Below are positions 1 through 13,792 of a DNA stretch of 64,000 bases, piece after piece (position 1 is the first letter of the stretch; each line of letters opens with the position of its first letter). The notes under the pieces are model-generated. The model made no database searches. It saw nothing but the letters and a program-made list of their open reading frames with translations, and was not told the DNA's origin. Origin of the DNA: Epiperipatus broadwayi (Eukaryota > Onychophora > Udeonychophora > Euonychophora > Peripatidae); assembly GCA_028023455.1 (NCBI GenBank), contig JAQFVV010000143.1, positions 656,001 to 720,000 on the forward strand, given 5' to 3'. Position numbers and translations under genes: made by a program.

Positions 1-540
1 ATGGCCTATAAACAAATTGTCTTAGTAATTAATATTAAAAAATTTTAAATACTTTATCAGCCAATGGTGAAAGAAATATTTTCAATAACTTTTGACTTGT
101 GTATTTAGATCAGCATAATATTGTCATTTTAATTACCTGCTATAAACAAGGGTGATCATCCATCACCAGCTGAATATGCATCTCTATTTTATTTAAATAA
201 CACTCAATTCAAAGAAGAAAACTTAACAATTAGAGTTTATTAATTCTTTGTAAATATATATAACAAATAAATATATATCTTAAACAATACAGCTAGCTTG
301 CTTGCTGGTTGTTCTCACCTTGAGCATGATTACAAATATTGTTAGGTTATATTTTTAATCTATGTCCTGCACTAATCACATATTTAGCACATGATGAATA
401 CTACCACAATTATCTATTATTCTTACTCTTCTTGTTCTTTTTTCTTCTCTTTTCTATATTCTCCCTCTCATTTTCAGCTGATTACTACCAGTATTTATTG
501 CAATTCATATGATTTGCATAAATAATCTAATTATTAATTA
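1..540. other. AT-rich non-coding sequence
   Basis: No reading frame, RNA gene or repeat is recognised here. The sequence is AT-rich with scattered short runs of TA. Confidence 0.5.
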
Positions 541-1218
541 CATTCATATCGGCCTTTCAAGCCAATTGTGCAAACGCTTTGCGAGTGTTAAATAATAAAT
601 GAATACCCTCTGACCAATACAAGATATAGAATTTATGCAGGAATAAAAAGAATCCTCTTATTCCTACGACTCAAATATTTATATATGAGCAAATCTGAAG
701 TACTGGCGAAGGTATGACAGTATAACAGTCACTTTAAATTACTATATACAATGTCTGAATGAATGATGCCGATGAAATTTTCTAGAATTTACTAAGCGTC
801 ATTCCAACTGAAACTTAATCATATATATAAATAAGCATTTACTTTTATAGCATCTGTATACAATTTGTAATTACATTCATATCGGCCTTTCAAGCCAATT
901 GTGCAAACGCTTTGCGAGTGTTAAATAATAAATGAATACCCTCTGACCAATACAAGATATAGAATTTATGCAGGAATAAAAAGAATCCTCTTATTCCTAC
1001 GACTCAAATATTTATATATGAGCAAATCTGAAGTACTGGCACAGAAGGTGTGACAGTATAACAGTCACTTTAAATTACTATATCTTGTATTGGTCAGAGG
1101 GTATTCATTTATTATTTAACACTCGCAAAGCGTTTGCACATTTGGCTTGAAAGGCCGATATGAATGTAATTACAAATTGTATACAGACGCTATAAAAATA
1201 AATGCTTATTTATATAAA
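541..1218. repeat. Tandem plus inverted repeat, ~332-bp period
   Basis: A unit starting CATTCATATCGGCC at 541 recurs in direct orientation at 873, a 332-bp period, and stays nearly identical for about 210 bp. From about 1080 to 1218 the first ~140 bp of the unit, including its upstream flank (about 815-960), reappears in reverse complement, so 815-1218 can fold into a long hairpin. The motif TTGGCTTGAAAG on the - strand recurs in the repeats at 11319-12265 and 62350-62795, which suggests a shared superfamily. No protein is encoded. The layout (direct dimer with an inverted partial copy) resembles Penelope pseudo-LTRs, but this is inference. Confidence 0.8.
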
Positions 1219-4200
1219 TCTAATTCTTATAATTTGTGAATTAGAATACATTTTTTTATTCTGCATATCAGCATATGTTAGCTTTCTACAGTGTAATTTT
1301 ATTGAGATTTTAATTATCTATCTGTCAGACTTATATATACACACACAAACATATAGATTTTATTTATAACTCTTTACCAATATATATCTTTATTATTTAA
1401 TCAGATATTGCATTGTATTGTACTTTTTTTAAAAAATTTTAGGAAGGCAGTCTTGGATATTGAGTACAGCATAGATTTAAATGTAATGCTACATTTAACA
1501 AGTTAAACTAGAGTTGTTCATCACATATAATTACTGAATATCATTGGAATTAATTTTATATATATATTCTAACCTATAAAAGCATATAATAAACTTATAA
1601 ACTATAACTATATAACATTTTTAACCTTCTAATATTATTTAACTAGTAATTAGTTTAAGCTAAATACATCAATCACCTCTATAATTTGGTGTCCCATTTT
1701 CTAACCTAATAAAGTGTATTCTCGGTGATCTGCAAGCTCACCAATGTGCATACTCAGTCTAGTTCAGTGATCGGTTAGTTATAAACAATTTAGCTACAGA
1801 GATATGCAGTTAAGATAAAGAAATTAAAATCATAAAACAAATAATCATTAGTAAAATAAATATCTTGGGAAGATAGAAAAAAACTGCCATCATTCCCTAA
1901 TTAATAATTTAAAATAAAATAACATTCTCCCTTCATCAAAACACATTCTCTGAGCTATAAGTATTTGCATTTTTTAACAATGATGATAACTTCTCATCTT
2001 CTTGTTAATGTTTCTAAAAAATATATATCCATTATGTAAATCACCTGCCAATATGATCTGAAAATAGTCTTCTTATAGCACAATTGTAAGTTAAACTCTT
2101 TTAAGCCACACCACAATTGTAATATCAACAATAATTGATCACTTCTTAATTAAAGAATAATTATAATGACAATAATAATCTCAAGGTTTCTTTGTTTAAT
2201 TTAGGAAAATGCTTGACAGTACTGTGCTGTCACATATTATGACTGGCATTCTGGTCGGCTATAGGAAACATTTACTTTACTTCAAAGTCAATGTGTCTTC
2301 ATATCTCACAGCAACTACTATATTATTTAAAGAGGTGATAATTATACTCAATACTGACATACAATTTTGAATAATACAGCCCTTTTATCCAGAATCTCAG
2401 CCAGAATAATAAAAAGACAAGGGTGCTGTTTGTGTCCTTCCATCATCCATGACAACGCAATAAATTAACTAAGACTCATTACTTCGACAATTTAACTAAA
2501 ATGTGAATGGAATAATGTGCAGTCAGAGTTAATGACTTGGGAATAAATTCATTTTTACACTTACATAATGTTTAGTCTGAAGTTTGTAATTCCATAAATA
2601 ATTCTCATTAAAATAAAATGAAATGAAATATTCCGATCTGCGTAAATTTGTCTATCTGGTATATTAAGTTTTTGAGAGTTTGAAAGGATTTCGGACTCAA
2701 GAAAATGTTTTGCAAATATTATGCGAACACACTTATATTTAGCATATAAAAAAAATGAATTCACCACGAATATTGACAAGATTATAATTTATTACTATCA
2801 CAGAACAAAAAAAAATATACAAATTTATTGAATAATATCACATCGATTTGAAATATAAATCAACACTAATCTGTCTATTGTTTAGGTATAGATTAAAATT
2901 ATAAATTCACATGTTTGCAATCATGCTATTGCATTGGATTGACTAGCTAAAGATGCATCTCATTTACCAATTCACTAATTTATAAGTTTGGTAAACTTTC
3001 TATAAGCTTTTACTTAAAGTTATTGACTAACTATTTTTGTTTTTAATTGTTTAATACTATAGTAAGAAGTACGCAAAATATTAAATTTATTTCTAATAAA
3101 TTTAATTAGGTTATGGTTTATAATTGAACAACCTTTTCCTAATTATGGGTCATTTATCAGAAGTCGCACTCACCATCTCACATTTAACTTAATGTCCACT
3201 TAAGTTACGATAAATATTTTATTTATAAGTGTAATTCAAACTATGAATATTTCTTAATTATTAACTAACATTAAATATTGCGTTTGAATATTCCTCCAAC
3301 AAATAAGCATTTTAAAATATGCAATTTTAACTTAACTTTCTCCATTGGTTTGCTTGTCAACTACTAGCAAGATTCAGTAGCACAGTACAGATATTGATTT
3401 CAATTACTAAAGCACTATTGATACTAAAGTGCACCTTGAGGAGCTAACATCTCAAACCTAACATTTATCCTTGCCCTAACTTTTAAAACTACTATGGTGG
3501 AACTATCTTTATATTCACGTGAGGAATGCAGAATAACAACAAATGTCTGCAGAGTAAACTACTACAATAAAGTATTTTGGTGGTTTCTTGCCTCTTACTC
3601 AGGCATAAAATGAACATGCACTAAGTATAATCCTCTCTTGGAATTTAAACAAATTAAGTATCCTAAATGCTATATAAACTCTTGATCATTCTAGTCATGA
3701 GAATCAATCACATGGGCTATCAAACATACCCTAACATTATATCTAAAACTATTCCTCTCATGGAAAAATAAAGTATTTTGGGGAGATAATTTTCATCCCA
3801 CAAAATAAAATATATTATAAGCATTACATATGCTGGTATTAAGCATATATCGATCCTACACTTAGGCAAGATAAGAAAACACACTAATCATAATAAACCT
3901 ATGTTACAATGTATACTTCGATCAATATCTGAAACCAATGGACATGACAGCATAAAAGTATAATAATTTTAATTCTAATGAAGGAACATTCAAAAGCACT
4001 AGGCAACACATCAGCTTCAACTAAATAAAGTGGATGTGCTATTAAAGAATAACTATTACTAAATTAATATAATATAAATTCTATTGACCCTTTAACCAAG
4101 AAATATCTTGTTATAGCATGTATTTCTTTTTAGAGTTACTGTTGATAAATTTAAATATTTATTTTACCCGTTAAATAAATATAAAATATTTTTCTTTTAA

Positions 4201-5867
4201 GTACCTAACATGCAAAGTGTATATCTGCCATTGCATTTAATAAATCGGATATGTTTCATAGATTTCATCTTAAATACAAACTTAAAATATTATATACCCT
4301 AGCATACATTAATATTATAACACAAAATAAAATTTTACAAATTAGTTTTTCTTAAAAAAAAACATTGAATAAACAAATGCATATTATCTCATTAGCAGAA
4401 CTATTTTTCTGTGAGCTGTTTGTCCAGGTGAAGAGTTTTCATCCAGTCACATTTTACGAAGCACTGAAAGTAATAAATGCATTTTTTTTCTTTAATGAAA
4501 AGTTTTCTTTTATTTAGCACTTCTAATAATAATTATGTAAAAAAAATTATAATAGAACCGAAGATTAATTCTCACTTGAATTAAACTAATAAAATTTTGG
4601 ATCCAAGAAAAGAAAATGAATAATCTAACATAGACAATAAACATATACATTATTGACTACATGTATAATTAGCTAACTTACTTATGGATGAAAATGCGCA
4701 CTTTTCTGAGAGATTATTATGATAATAACTGCAGTTGACTTATAGCCTATATGAAGTTTTAAGAATTCTTGTGCCTGGTATAACATATAATTGAACTTTA
4801 TTATTAAGTCACTAAAGATATTTATTCTTGTTCATACTCTTAGAATTTGATTTTCCAATAGTAATTTTTCCTTTAAGAATGGACGTGTATAATTTCACAC
4901 TTATTTCACAAGAGTGGTTCTTTTTCTATTTAAAAAAAAAACATGCAGATGTATGATAGCTTAGTATTATTATAATTATTAATTTCTTTTTTAAACAATT
5001 CTTAGCAAACAAAAACATATTTTAATGTCTAAGATAGCATGATTTAAAAATGCAGACGACTTCCTTAGAATGATCGCTAAATTGTTTCTAATTTTTCTTT
5101 CTTTTCTTTTTAATATTTCTTTTACTTAATTTTCTTAGGTATCAGGAAAATATCAACAAAGAACAATTTATTAGATAATTAGTTTTTACTTGGAAAATAT
5201 TTGTTTTCCTTAATTTAAGTAGAATAGGACTTTGTGTGATCCTTTTAGTTAATTCGTTCATTTTTTTTTAACTTTGGTGAAAAACTTTAACTTTCAAGAA
5301 GCAATCAATTTTAAATGTAGAAAGTTTTCAAAGTGTAGAGAATAGCATAAAATTGCAGAATGTCTTACCAGAGTATTTATTCTTCCATCATCAATAAAAT
5401 CTCCATTATCTTGCCAATTCTTGTTTAAAAACTAAAAAAAAAACCTTACAAAATTTTGGACTGTTAAACTTTTTAAAGATAGAAGAAGACTATATCTCAA
5501 GAAAAAAAATAATTTTGAGTATGAAATTGGTCGTTCTTTTGACTCTAGCGACCTCTTCCAGGAAAAAATAATCCCTTGGTTATGACATAAACAAAAGAAA
5601 GGAAAAACTTATTATAATCATATAGTTTTCAGTATTATTTAAATGGTTTACAAAGAAGTTTAATAATGAAAATAATAAATATATTTAAAACCAACAATAA
5701 TTCTCAGTGATTTCAATTCTTCATAAATTATTTTCCACAAATGAATTCTCCAGAAATTACTGTTCTTTAGAATAAGACATCTTAAAATTATTTAATTGAC
5801 ATTTATGTTTTTCTTTTCTTCTCTACCCATCTAAAAACTAGCTACAGCTTATTGTATTTAATATAGA
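1219..5867. other. Gene-free AT-rich stretch with one dispersed repeat
   Basis: I see no coding exon or RNA gene. The segment 3335-3930 shares patchy similarity with 62990-63420 (for example GGTTTGCTTGT near both starts, and AAAACAC followed by CTAA further on), so it is probably an old dispersed repeat. The rest is low-complexity AT-rich DNA with several homopolymer runs of A or T. Confidence 0.4.
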
Positions 5868-6275
5868 AATAAAACAAACTAACTCCTTTTTAAAACTTGA
5901 TTTATTATGACTATAATCATGAAAAAGAAATCCGACGTTTCGACTATTTTTTATAGTCTTTTTCAAGGCACACTAAAATAAAATATATATACATAATAAA
6001 TATCACATATTCCAAAAAAAAAAAAAAATTAAATTAATTAAAAATTACAAAATATATCCATAACCAAAATTTTCTTTTTTTTTTTTACCTTATCTCACTC
6101 CCCTTTCCTATTACAATCACAACTTAAACACAACTAATTCCTTTTTAAAATTCTATATATATCAAATAAAAACTTTTAATTAAAAATCTATTATTTTCTT
6201 TTATCTTTTTCTATTAACATCCTATTTAATCAAGTTTTAAAAAGGAGTTAGTTTGTTTTATTTCTATATTAGATA
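5868..6275. repeat. Short inverted-repeat element with hammerhead-like motif
   Basis: About 40 bp at 5868-5905 (ATAGAAATAAAACAAACTAA and onward) are repeated in reverse complement at 6228-6270, giving a ~400-bp element with terminal inverted repeats and no coding capacity. Inside the left part, the - strand at 5934-5968 reads as a stem GACTA/TAGTC followed at once by GAAAC and GTC, preceded by TTGAAAAA. This is the layout of a hammerhead core, with the CTGANGA box degraded. It is best called a MITE-like element; its autonomous partner is not visible. Confidence 0.65.
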
Positions 6276-7055
6276 TATATGAACTATTTTGAAAAGAAGA
6301 ACTGTGTGCTGGATATATTAAATTATCTTATTGTATTTGTTTTACATTATATTAATTTGCTCTAATAAACAATATCTTAATTAAATTATTCATGTTCTTT
6401 TAAAAACATGATAATGCATTAGGGAATATATCATTCATCCACACAAACCATGTCTGGATGAATGAATAGCATACTTTACTAATCAATTATTACTATTGTT
6501 ATTTTATCTTTTTATTTTTCTTAAAGAATAGCATTGATTTCATGCAGAAATAATGCTAAATAAATCCAAGTGCCAAAAGCACTGAGTTATATTATATATA
6601 TATGATTGTTATTCTGGAAAATTTAGTGCATGGGAGTGAGACATGATTTTCTATTGACATAAAACAAAGATAATGGAACAATTTGTCAAAATGATAAGGA
6701 ATATTATCATCTTCAGCTTGTTAGATGTGATTATGTTGAATCTTCACTGGAATAGGCATGTGTAGTGAAAGATTTCTAAAAAGTATTTTAAGCAAATTTA
6801 AATATGGTTTTTATGGTAAAGATATATTCTACTTACATTATAAATATTATCTTAATAATGTGAAAGGCTTAAAACCTGCACTTTAAACATGCTTATGTGA
6901 CAGTCAATCAGATGTAATAATGACTGCACTTTACTACAATGTTATCTGCTTGCGCTTAATAAATTATATATTTGAATATTATCTTAGTGATAATATATGT
7001 TATGTAAGGTCTTGAAGTTTTTTAGAAAAAAAAATTGTGAAAATATTGATAAATA
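6276..7055. other. AT-rich non-coding sequence
   Basis: Nothing coding is seen. A small palindrome at about 6421-6468 (ATTCATCCA ... TGGATGAAT) is the only structure noted. Confidence 0.4.
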
Positions 7056-8420
7056 TTTTTATTTTTATGCAGCTCAGTATTTATTGTAATATATTCAAAA
7101 GTAAATCAATCTTTACATATGTGCTGTTTCAATATAAATTGACATGCACTCACTCTCATTTGTCTTTCAAGTTTATTTATATATAAGCAACCTTTGCCTA
7201 TCATGCATTATTCAGTACATTATATGTCTGATTTTTTTAAATGATATTCAAATTGTACAAACATAATTCAAATATTACAAGAGAGAGAGAGATTGTTTAT
7301 CTCATTTTTAATCACCTGTAATTAATATATAGTAATTTAGAATCTAAATATATCGAAAAATATTATTATTTTTATACAGCTTAGTTTTTATTGTAATGTA
7401 TTCGGAAGAAAATCAATCTTCACACGTGCACTATTTTAATATAAATTGACATATACTTATCTATAAGCAAAAATTTCAAAGAACAAGTGATCACTTGTCC
7501 TTCAAGCCTATCTATATATAAGTAAATTTTTGCTGACCATGCATTATTCAGTCTATTACATGTCTCATTTTTTTAAATGATGTTCACTTTGTACAAACAT
7601 AATTCAAATATTACAAAAGAGAGAGAGTTTATCTCATTTTTAACTGCCTGCAATTAACATATAATAATTTAGAATCTAAATACATTGACACGTATTTTTA
7701 TATAACCTAGTATTTATTATAATATATTTGGAAGTAAATCAATCTTCACACATATGCTGTTTCAATATAAATTGACACACACTCGCCCATAAGCAAAGAT
7801 TTCAGAGAACAAATACGGTATAAAAATATCAATGTATTTAGATTATAAATTATTACATGTTAAGATTAAAAATGATATAAACTCTCTTTCCTATAATGTT
7901 TGAATTATGTTTGTACAATTTGAATATCATTAAAAAAATAGACATATAATAGTCTCAAGCCCTAAATAATACACAGATAAGTTTAAAAGACAAGTGATCA
8001 CTTGTTCTTTGAAATCTTTGCTTACAGGTGAGTGCCAATTTATATTGAAACAGCACATGTGTGAAGATGGATTTACTTCTGAATATATTACAATAAATAC
8101 TGTGCTATATAAAAATATTTATCAATGTATTTAGATTCTAAATTATTATACATTAATTGCAGGTGGCTAAAAATGAGATAAACTCTCTCTCCTGTCATAT
8201 TTTAACTATGTTTCTACAATTTGAATATCTTTTAAAAAATCAGATATATAATAGACTTAAATCCTCAATAATGCATGGTAGAGAAAGGTTAACTTATATA
8301 CAGATGAACTCAAAGAACAAAATGATTACTTGTTCTTTGAAATCTTTGCTTATATGAGTGTGTGCCAACTTATATCAAAACAGTGCATGTGTGAAAATCG
8401 ATTTACTTCCAAATATATAA
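7056..8420. repeat. Tandem array then inverted copies, ~310-330-bp unit
   Basis: A unit marked by CAGTATTTATTGTAATATATTC (or close variants), CAATATAAATTGACA and CAAACATAATTCAAATATTACA occurs in direct orientation at about 7056-7350, 7360-7690 and 7690-7830. Reverse-complement copies follow at about 7830-8130 and 8130-8420. The period is about 308-328 bp, and each unit carries a short (GA)n run. The small open frame at 8157-8357 is only the inverted unit read through. The direct-then-inverted order matches the repeats at 541 and 11319. Confidence 0.8.
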
Positions 8421-10190
8421 AATTAGGGTATAAACAAACTAGAGGATGAGTGTATAGTGTGTGTGAACATACTTTTGCTTTAGAAATTGATTTGTACAGT
8501 TATCACAAAACTTTTTTTTTAGCTTTTTATTTTTGTTTGCTATTCATTTTTTTTCTAAAATGAGGATGGGTGATACTGGTTTATGAATGGCCGCTAAAGA
8601 ATGAATGAAATGTTATTATGATTTGAGTGTATTGAACATTTATGCAGTGTTAAATGGTAAGAAATTTTAATAACAATTGATTATAATATTTTAATTATTT
8701 TGTATGTTTCAATCAGAGTTCAAAAAGATGCATATTTTATTAAAACCCATCATGTGGAATTGTCTTTGAGCTCATCACAGAAGGAATTGGATATAGAAAC
8801 AATGACTTTATTTACAAGAAAAGTTTCCTCTATTGATGTTGTCCATAAGGAATTTTATTATGCATTAGGTGTGAACCATCTCTGTAAGATATAGTGAGAT
8901 TCTTTGTAATGAATATCACACTATGATTTAGAAAATTAAATAGTTTAATTTTTGTAGATGGATTTTTTCTAGTTAATAGCAAAAATTTGAAAACTGTTAC
9001 AGCTGCCTAGTGGTCAGTATGTGAGTTGTTGATATTTAATTTATAGCTGAGGTACTTTCAGTATTTTCTATTATGGCTATTATCATCTTGTTGTAGACAA
9101 AAGAGAACTGTCAGATAATTCATTTTATAACTACAGACTAATTTTGTAATGCACTTGTTGTTATGAAGTTAATATTGTTGGGCAATATATAATGGATTAA
9201 AGGTTTGGATTATCTATTTTATCATCTGAGGCAAGTTTTAAAAAATGCACATTTAAAATGAAAAGACTAATTTATAATAATCTACCAAAGTATATATTAA
9301 ATAGAAATAAATATATTTATTAAAAATATATATTTGCTCTCATTTTAATACCTATTTCATTTCAACACCTGGGGCAGATACCTTGTTGCTTAACTTATCA
9401 TCTCTGTGGATTATCATCCATTTTATCTACAAATTGTACCTGATTGTAGATTTTTTTTGTTTCAAGTTTGATGGAGTATACTTTTCACTTAATATGAACC
9501 CTAAAAAAAACATGCACCTGTATTTAATCCTGAAGGTGTTACGTATTTTTAGAACTTTTTTACGTCATTATATATAGTTTTCTTTGGATATACATATTAA
9601 CTTCTTATTTGTTCAAGTATGAGACAGATGAAGTTTCTGAAGTTGAATATTGAAATTACAGGTAGGAAAATATTAGTTTAGTAACCTTTAATCATTTCTA
9701 TAAAGGGTAATTATCAAGTTTTTCTGAAATTTAATTTTTTCCTTAATTTTCATTCTATACATAATAAAATCAAGCTGTGAAAGAATTTCATACAGTTTTA
9801 TGTAATTATTGTTGCACTTGTTGAATGTTAAAATTGGTGGCCATCTTTACATATTCAGATCAATATACAATTCTGAAAGTTCTATGAATATATTGATTTT
9901 CAATCATGCTCTGAAATGGCTAATCATAGGAGAGTTTATTTGCTCATTATTAAAGCTATTTGATCAGTTCTAAGTCTGCAATTAATAATAATGAATTTTT
10001 GGTAAACTAACATAATAGATTATATAATTATTTCCATTTTACAATAAATAAATAACTTTTAATACTTACTAAACTTCACTAAATTATGTTTCTGATAGTT
10101 TTTAGAAATTGATTTTACCAAGTTTAAAATGGATGTTATAAGATTTTAAAACTGCTAAATATCACATGATCACCATTCTTTATGCTTATA
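8421..10190. other. Gene-poor stretch with one unassigned exon-like frame
   Basis: AT-rich sequence. Apart from the unassigned open frame at 8718-8872, listed separately, I see no gene, RNA or repeat I can name. Confidence 0.4.
8718..8872 (+). other. Unassigned open frame with splice-like borders
   Basis: A pyrimidine-rich tract ends in CAG just before 8718, and an AG/GTGTGA donor-like site follows 8872. Between them about 51 codons stay open (starting V-Q-K-D-A-Y-F-I-K-T) with ordinary codon use. I do not recognise the protein. It does not match the part of carbonyl reductase expected upstream of 14839. It could be an exon of an unknown gene, a decayed transposon frame or chance; chance is a serious possibility in a window this size. 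Confidence 0.15.
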
Positions 10191-10194
10191 CGAG

Positions 10195-10390
10195 CTTTTT
10201 ACACAGAGGCAAAACTCCATATTGTAGCACCCCTTAGTACAGGCCAGAGAAATCAATGGATGCAAGGAGGTTTGTGCATAAAATCCCTAGATAGGAATTT
10301 TATGCACAAACCTTTCTGCATCGATTGATTACTCTGGTTTGCACTGAGTGGCACTATTGTATGGAGAGTTTTTCCTCTGTGTGATTTTAA
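10195..10390. repeat. Fold-back copy of the 13.7-kb repeat family
   Basis: Two arms of about 85 bp, 10205-10290 and 10297-10385, are near reverse complements. They start with AGGCAAAACTCC and end GGAGAGTTTTTCCT, and both contain the CAATGGATGC / GCATCGATTG and TTTATGCACAAACC sequences found at the end of the units at 13672-13960 and 14122-14410. This copy therefore consists of the 3' end of that unit in head-to-head orientation and lacks the hammerhead part. Non-coding. Confidence 0.75.
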
Positions 10391-10395
10391 AACTG

Positions 10396-11318
10396 CATGA
10401 TTTTTTAACCAGACATATATAATTAAACATTGTTTTGTCAAATCATGTTTCTTAGTACAGATAAGAGCTTAAGTGAATAAATATATATTTTAATATTGTT
10501 TTATACACAATGGAATTGATAATATTCTTTAGTCAAGTAAGCTGGGTATATAGAAGAATTAATTGATTGTGGTTAAATGATCAAAGCTGTTGCTTACTGT
10601 ATTACAATTGCAATCAAGCTATATTATTGTTAATCGATAATATATAGGAATTGTTTTTTTAACCAATTTGTGGCCATTTTTTTTTGTATTGGTGGTTGTG
10701 GAGTATAATGCATAGATGTATTGCTTTAATATGTAATTACATTTATTAGTGTATAATGATAAATAAATTTAAACAGTTGATTTTTTCTCAAGCTAAGTTT
10801 ATATATTACCTCATGAAAGATAGGGAGAGACAATTTGCAAGCTGTACCTCATGAAAGATAAGGTGGAGATAGAAAAATATCAAATTTCATAGCTGGTTAT
10901 CTATCAAGCCAGCATATTGGACCAGCCAAACTGTAACCAATCTAAAGGGCACATCAAATAATAACACTCTTGTGGTTCAATTAAGCTCAGTGGATTAAAT
11001 TATAATTATCTTTACTACTGAGACATGTATCAAATAAAGTGAGCTATAATATTAATAGATGCACATTATTGCTTAACAGTATAAAAATAAATAGATTCAT
11101 AGGAGGAGAAACCTCTACTTTCTTGGATAAGATTTTTAAATTAACTATCTTCCCAATATTAAAAGTACATTTCCCAAGTAGCAAGTCTACAATATATCTC
11201 ATCTTATGATAATAATCTCTCTTATTTTTTCCTTCCAAATATCTGTTAGTAACTATTAATCATCAATTAAATATTGCCATGATCTGATCTAAAATGACTC
11301 TTATAAATTAAGAGTTAA
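10396..11318. other. AT-rich non-coding sequence
   Basis: No gene seen. ACCTCATGAAAGATA occurs twice, at about 10808 and 10846, as a small local duplication. Confidence 0.4.
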
Positions 11319-12265
11319 TAATAAATTGAAAGTATGCTAGCCTTTCTCACATGCGCAATTATAACAGAGAAAGCCAATCAGATTTTAAACAGATATCTAA
11401 TAAATAATCAAGCTTAGACACGAGACAGAGATTTTGATAGAAAAGGTTGATACCACCTTTTCTAAACTTAACTTTTATATATATAAGCCAGTCTTAAGCA
11501 TCTTAGCTTGAAAGCTTTAAATATATAAACAAATACAATTATCATTCATTGTGTTATAAATATAATATATTACGGCACGAAATCTCAGATTTACTATATC
11601 GCAATTTTCATAGCAGCAACGTTTGTAAACAATATTTATCTAAATCGCATGTTGAAAATTGATAATAAATTGAAAGTATGCTAGCCTTTCTCACATGCAC
11701 AATTATAACAGAGAAAGCCAATCAGATTTTAAACAGATATCTAATAAATAATCAAGCTTAGACACGAGACAGAGATTTTGATAGAAAAGGTTAATACCAC
11801 CTTTTCTAAACTTAACTTTTATATATATAAGCCAGTCTTAAGCATCTTAGCTTGAAAGCTTTAAATATATAAACAAATACAATTATAATTCATTGTGTTA
11901 TAAATATAATATATTACGGCACGAAATCTCAGATTTACTATATTGTTTACAAACATTGCTGCTATGAAAATTGCGGTATAGTAAATCTGAGATTTCGTGC
12001 CGTAATATTTATAACACAATGAATGATAATTGTATTTGTTTATATATTTAAAGCTTTCAAGCTAAGATGCTTAAGACTGGCTTATATATATAAAAGTTAA
12101 GTTTAGAAAAGGTGGTATCAACCTTTTCTATCAAAATCTCTGTCTCGTGTCTAAGCTTGATTATTTATTAGATATCTGATTGGCTTTCTCTGTTATAATT
12201 GCGCATGTGAGAAAGGCTAGCATACTTTCAATTTATTATCAATTTTCAACATGCGATTTAGATAA
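11319..12265. repeat. Tandem plus inverted repeat, 343-bp period
   Basis: A unit beginning ATAATAAATTGAAAG at 11319 is repeated directly from 11662 (343-bp period), with near identity until about 11943. From about 11942 to 12265 the same unit runs in reverse complement, so the last two thirds form a near-perfect long hairpin. There is no coding frame. A diverged relative lies at 62350-62795, sharing CTGATTGGCT, TCAAAATCTCTG and AAGCTTTCAAGC. The high identity between the three copies indicates a recent amplification or insertion as a unit. Confidence 0.85.
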
Positions 12266-13544
12266 ATATTGTTTATAAGAGTTAATGTATTATTCTTATA
12301 TTGTAATTACTAGAATTTGATTTATTAATACCACACTTCTGATATTTTTGCAAAATAAATGCATTTCAAATAATCATATAATAACATGTAATAATATCAG
12401 GGTTCTTAATATAATAATCTTCAAATATGATTTGTTCTATCATGTTGCTGAATAGCTGAATGATATCCCAGTAGAATATAGGAAACATACACTTCACTAA
12501 TGTATCCTAATATATCATAATAATAATCATATTAACTAAAGAAACATTTAATTTAAATAACAAACACATGAAACAATAAAATTTTGAAGAATAAAATCTT
12601 CACCTAGGATGACATTCCAATATCCAAAATGGAAAGTGTATCTTTTATGCCATTCTGATACTTATCAACAATATAATTTTTTAAATTATCTTCAAAGTAA
12701 TATAATTCTCACTTGCATAATAATCAAATAATAAGCAGTCTTTGAATGAAAGACAATTTCAAATAAAATAGCTTTATTTCAAATGCAGTTCTAACATTTG
12801 CAATCATCAATCTTATAAAACTTTCAATCTTCAAGTTTGGATCTGTGTTTTACATGAATTGTATATCTGATTTTATACTAAAATTTATGTATGATAATTA
12901 CCAATTTGAACATTTATAGTTTAATATTGCTACAATATAATGATGCGCTTATAACGCTCGTTAAAGAAGTTATATGTTATTAAATTTATTTAAAGCTTAG
13001 CGCTTTCAAAGCTCTATGGCTATCAAGATTGGAATTAAAATTTTTATCATATGATTAATATAATTATGACTCAAGATATTACAAAGACCAAAATTTATCA
13101 ACAAAATTATAAATTTATTACAAATAAACATTAATTCTCTCTTATACAAAAACAAAAATTTTAAACACAAATTCCACATTAAGGTCATACAAGTGCTATT
13201 ATATAGGATGCTCTATTATACAAATAAAATCATTGCCTATCCAATTGCACATTTTGGTTAAACATTATTTATCCCTTTTTAAAACATTCTATTTTAAAAC
13301 ATATGTAGCTCTAACATATTCCTTATTTTCATACATATTTTTGACCCTATTCTGAAATTATAATTAACTATTTGCTAAAGGTTTTAAATAAATAAAATAG
13401 CTAGAATATATTTAACCTATGTCCAACTATTTATTATTGCCAGGTATATATATTTAATAAACACTTAAAACTATATGGCATTGTGCTAGTGTATCTAAGT
13501 ATTTCACCTTTTAATAATATCTAGCTAAGAAATTTTAAAAATAT
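12266..13544. other. AT-rich non-coding sequence
   Basis: No gene, RNA or clear repeat recognised. Confidence 0.4.
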
Positions 13545-13792
13545 TATGAGAACAAAATTGAAAACACAATAATATTTTCAATCTAAGCTCATTAACTTAT
13601 ATAGTCATATAGATCTGAACCTCAGTTCAGTATCCATACATTTTGGTGTATTTGGTTCTTTAATAACCATGAGCTAATGAGCTTGGATTGAAAATATGTT
13701 TTCAATTTTGTTCTTATAGATTTGTGGTTAAATAGAGATAAAAGATGACTGCTGGAGGGTTGCATTATATCCTAAGATCTAGGTGCAGTGCT

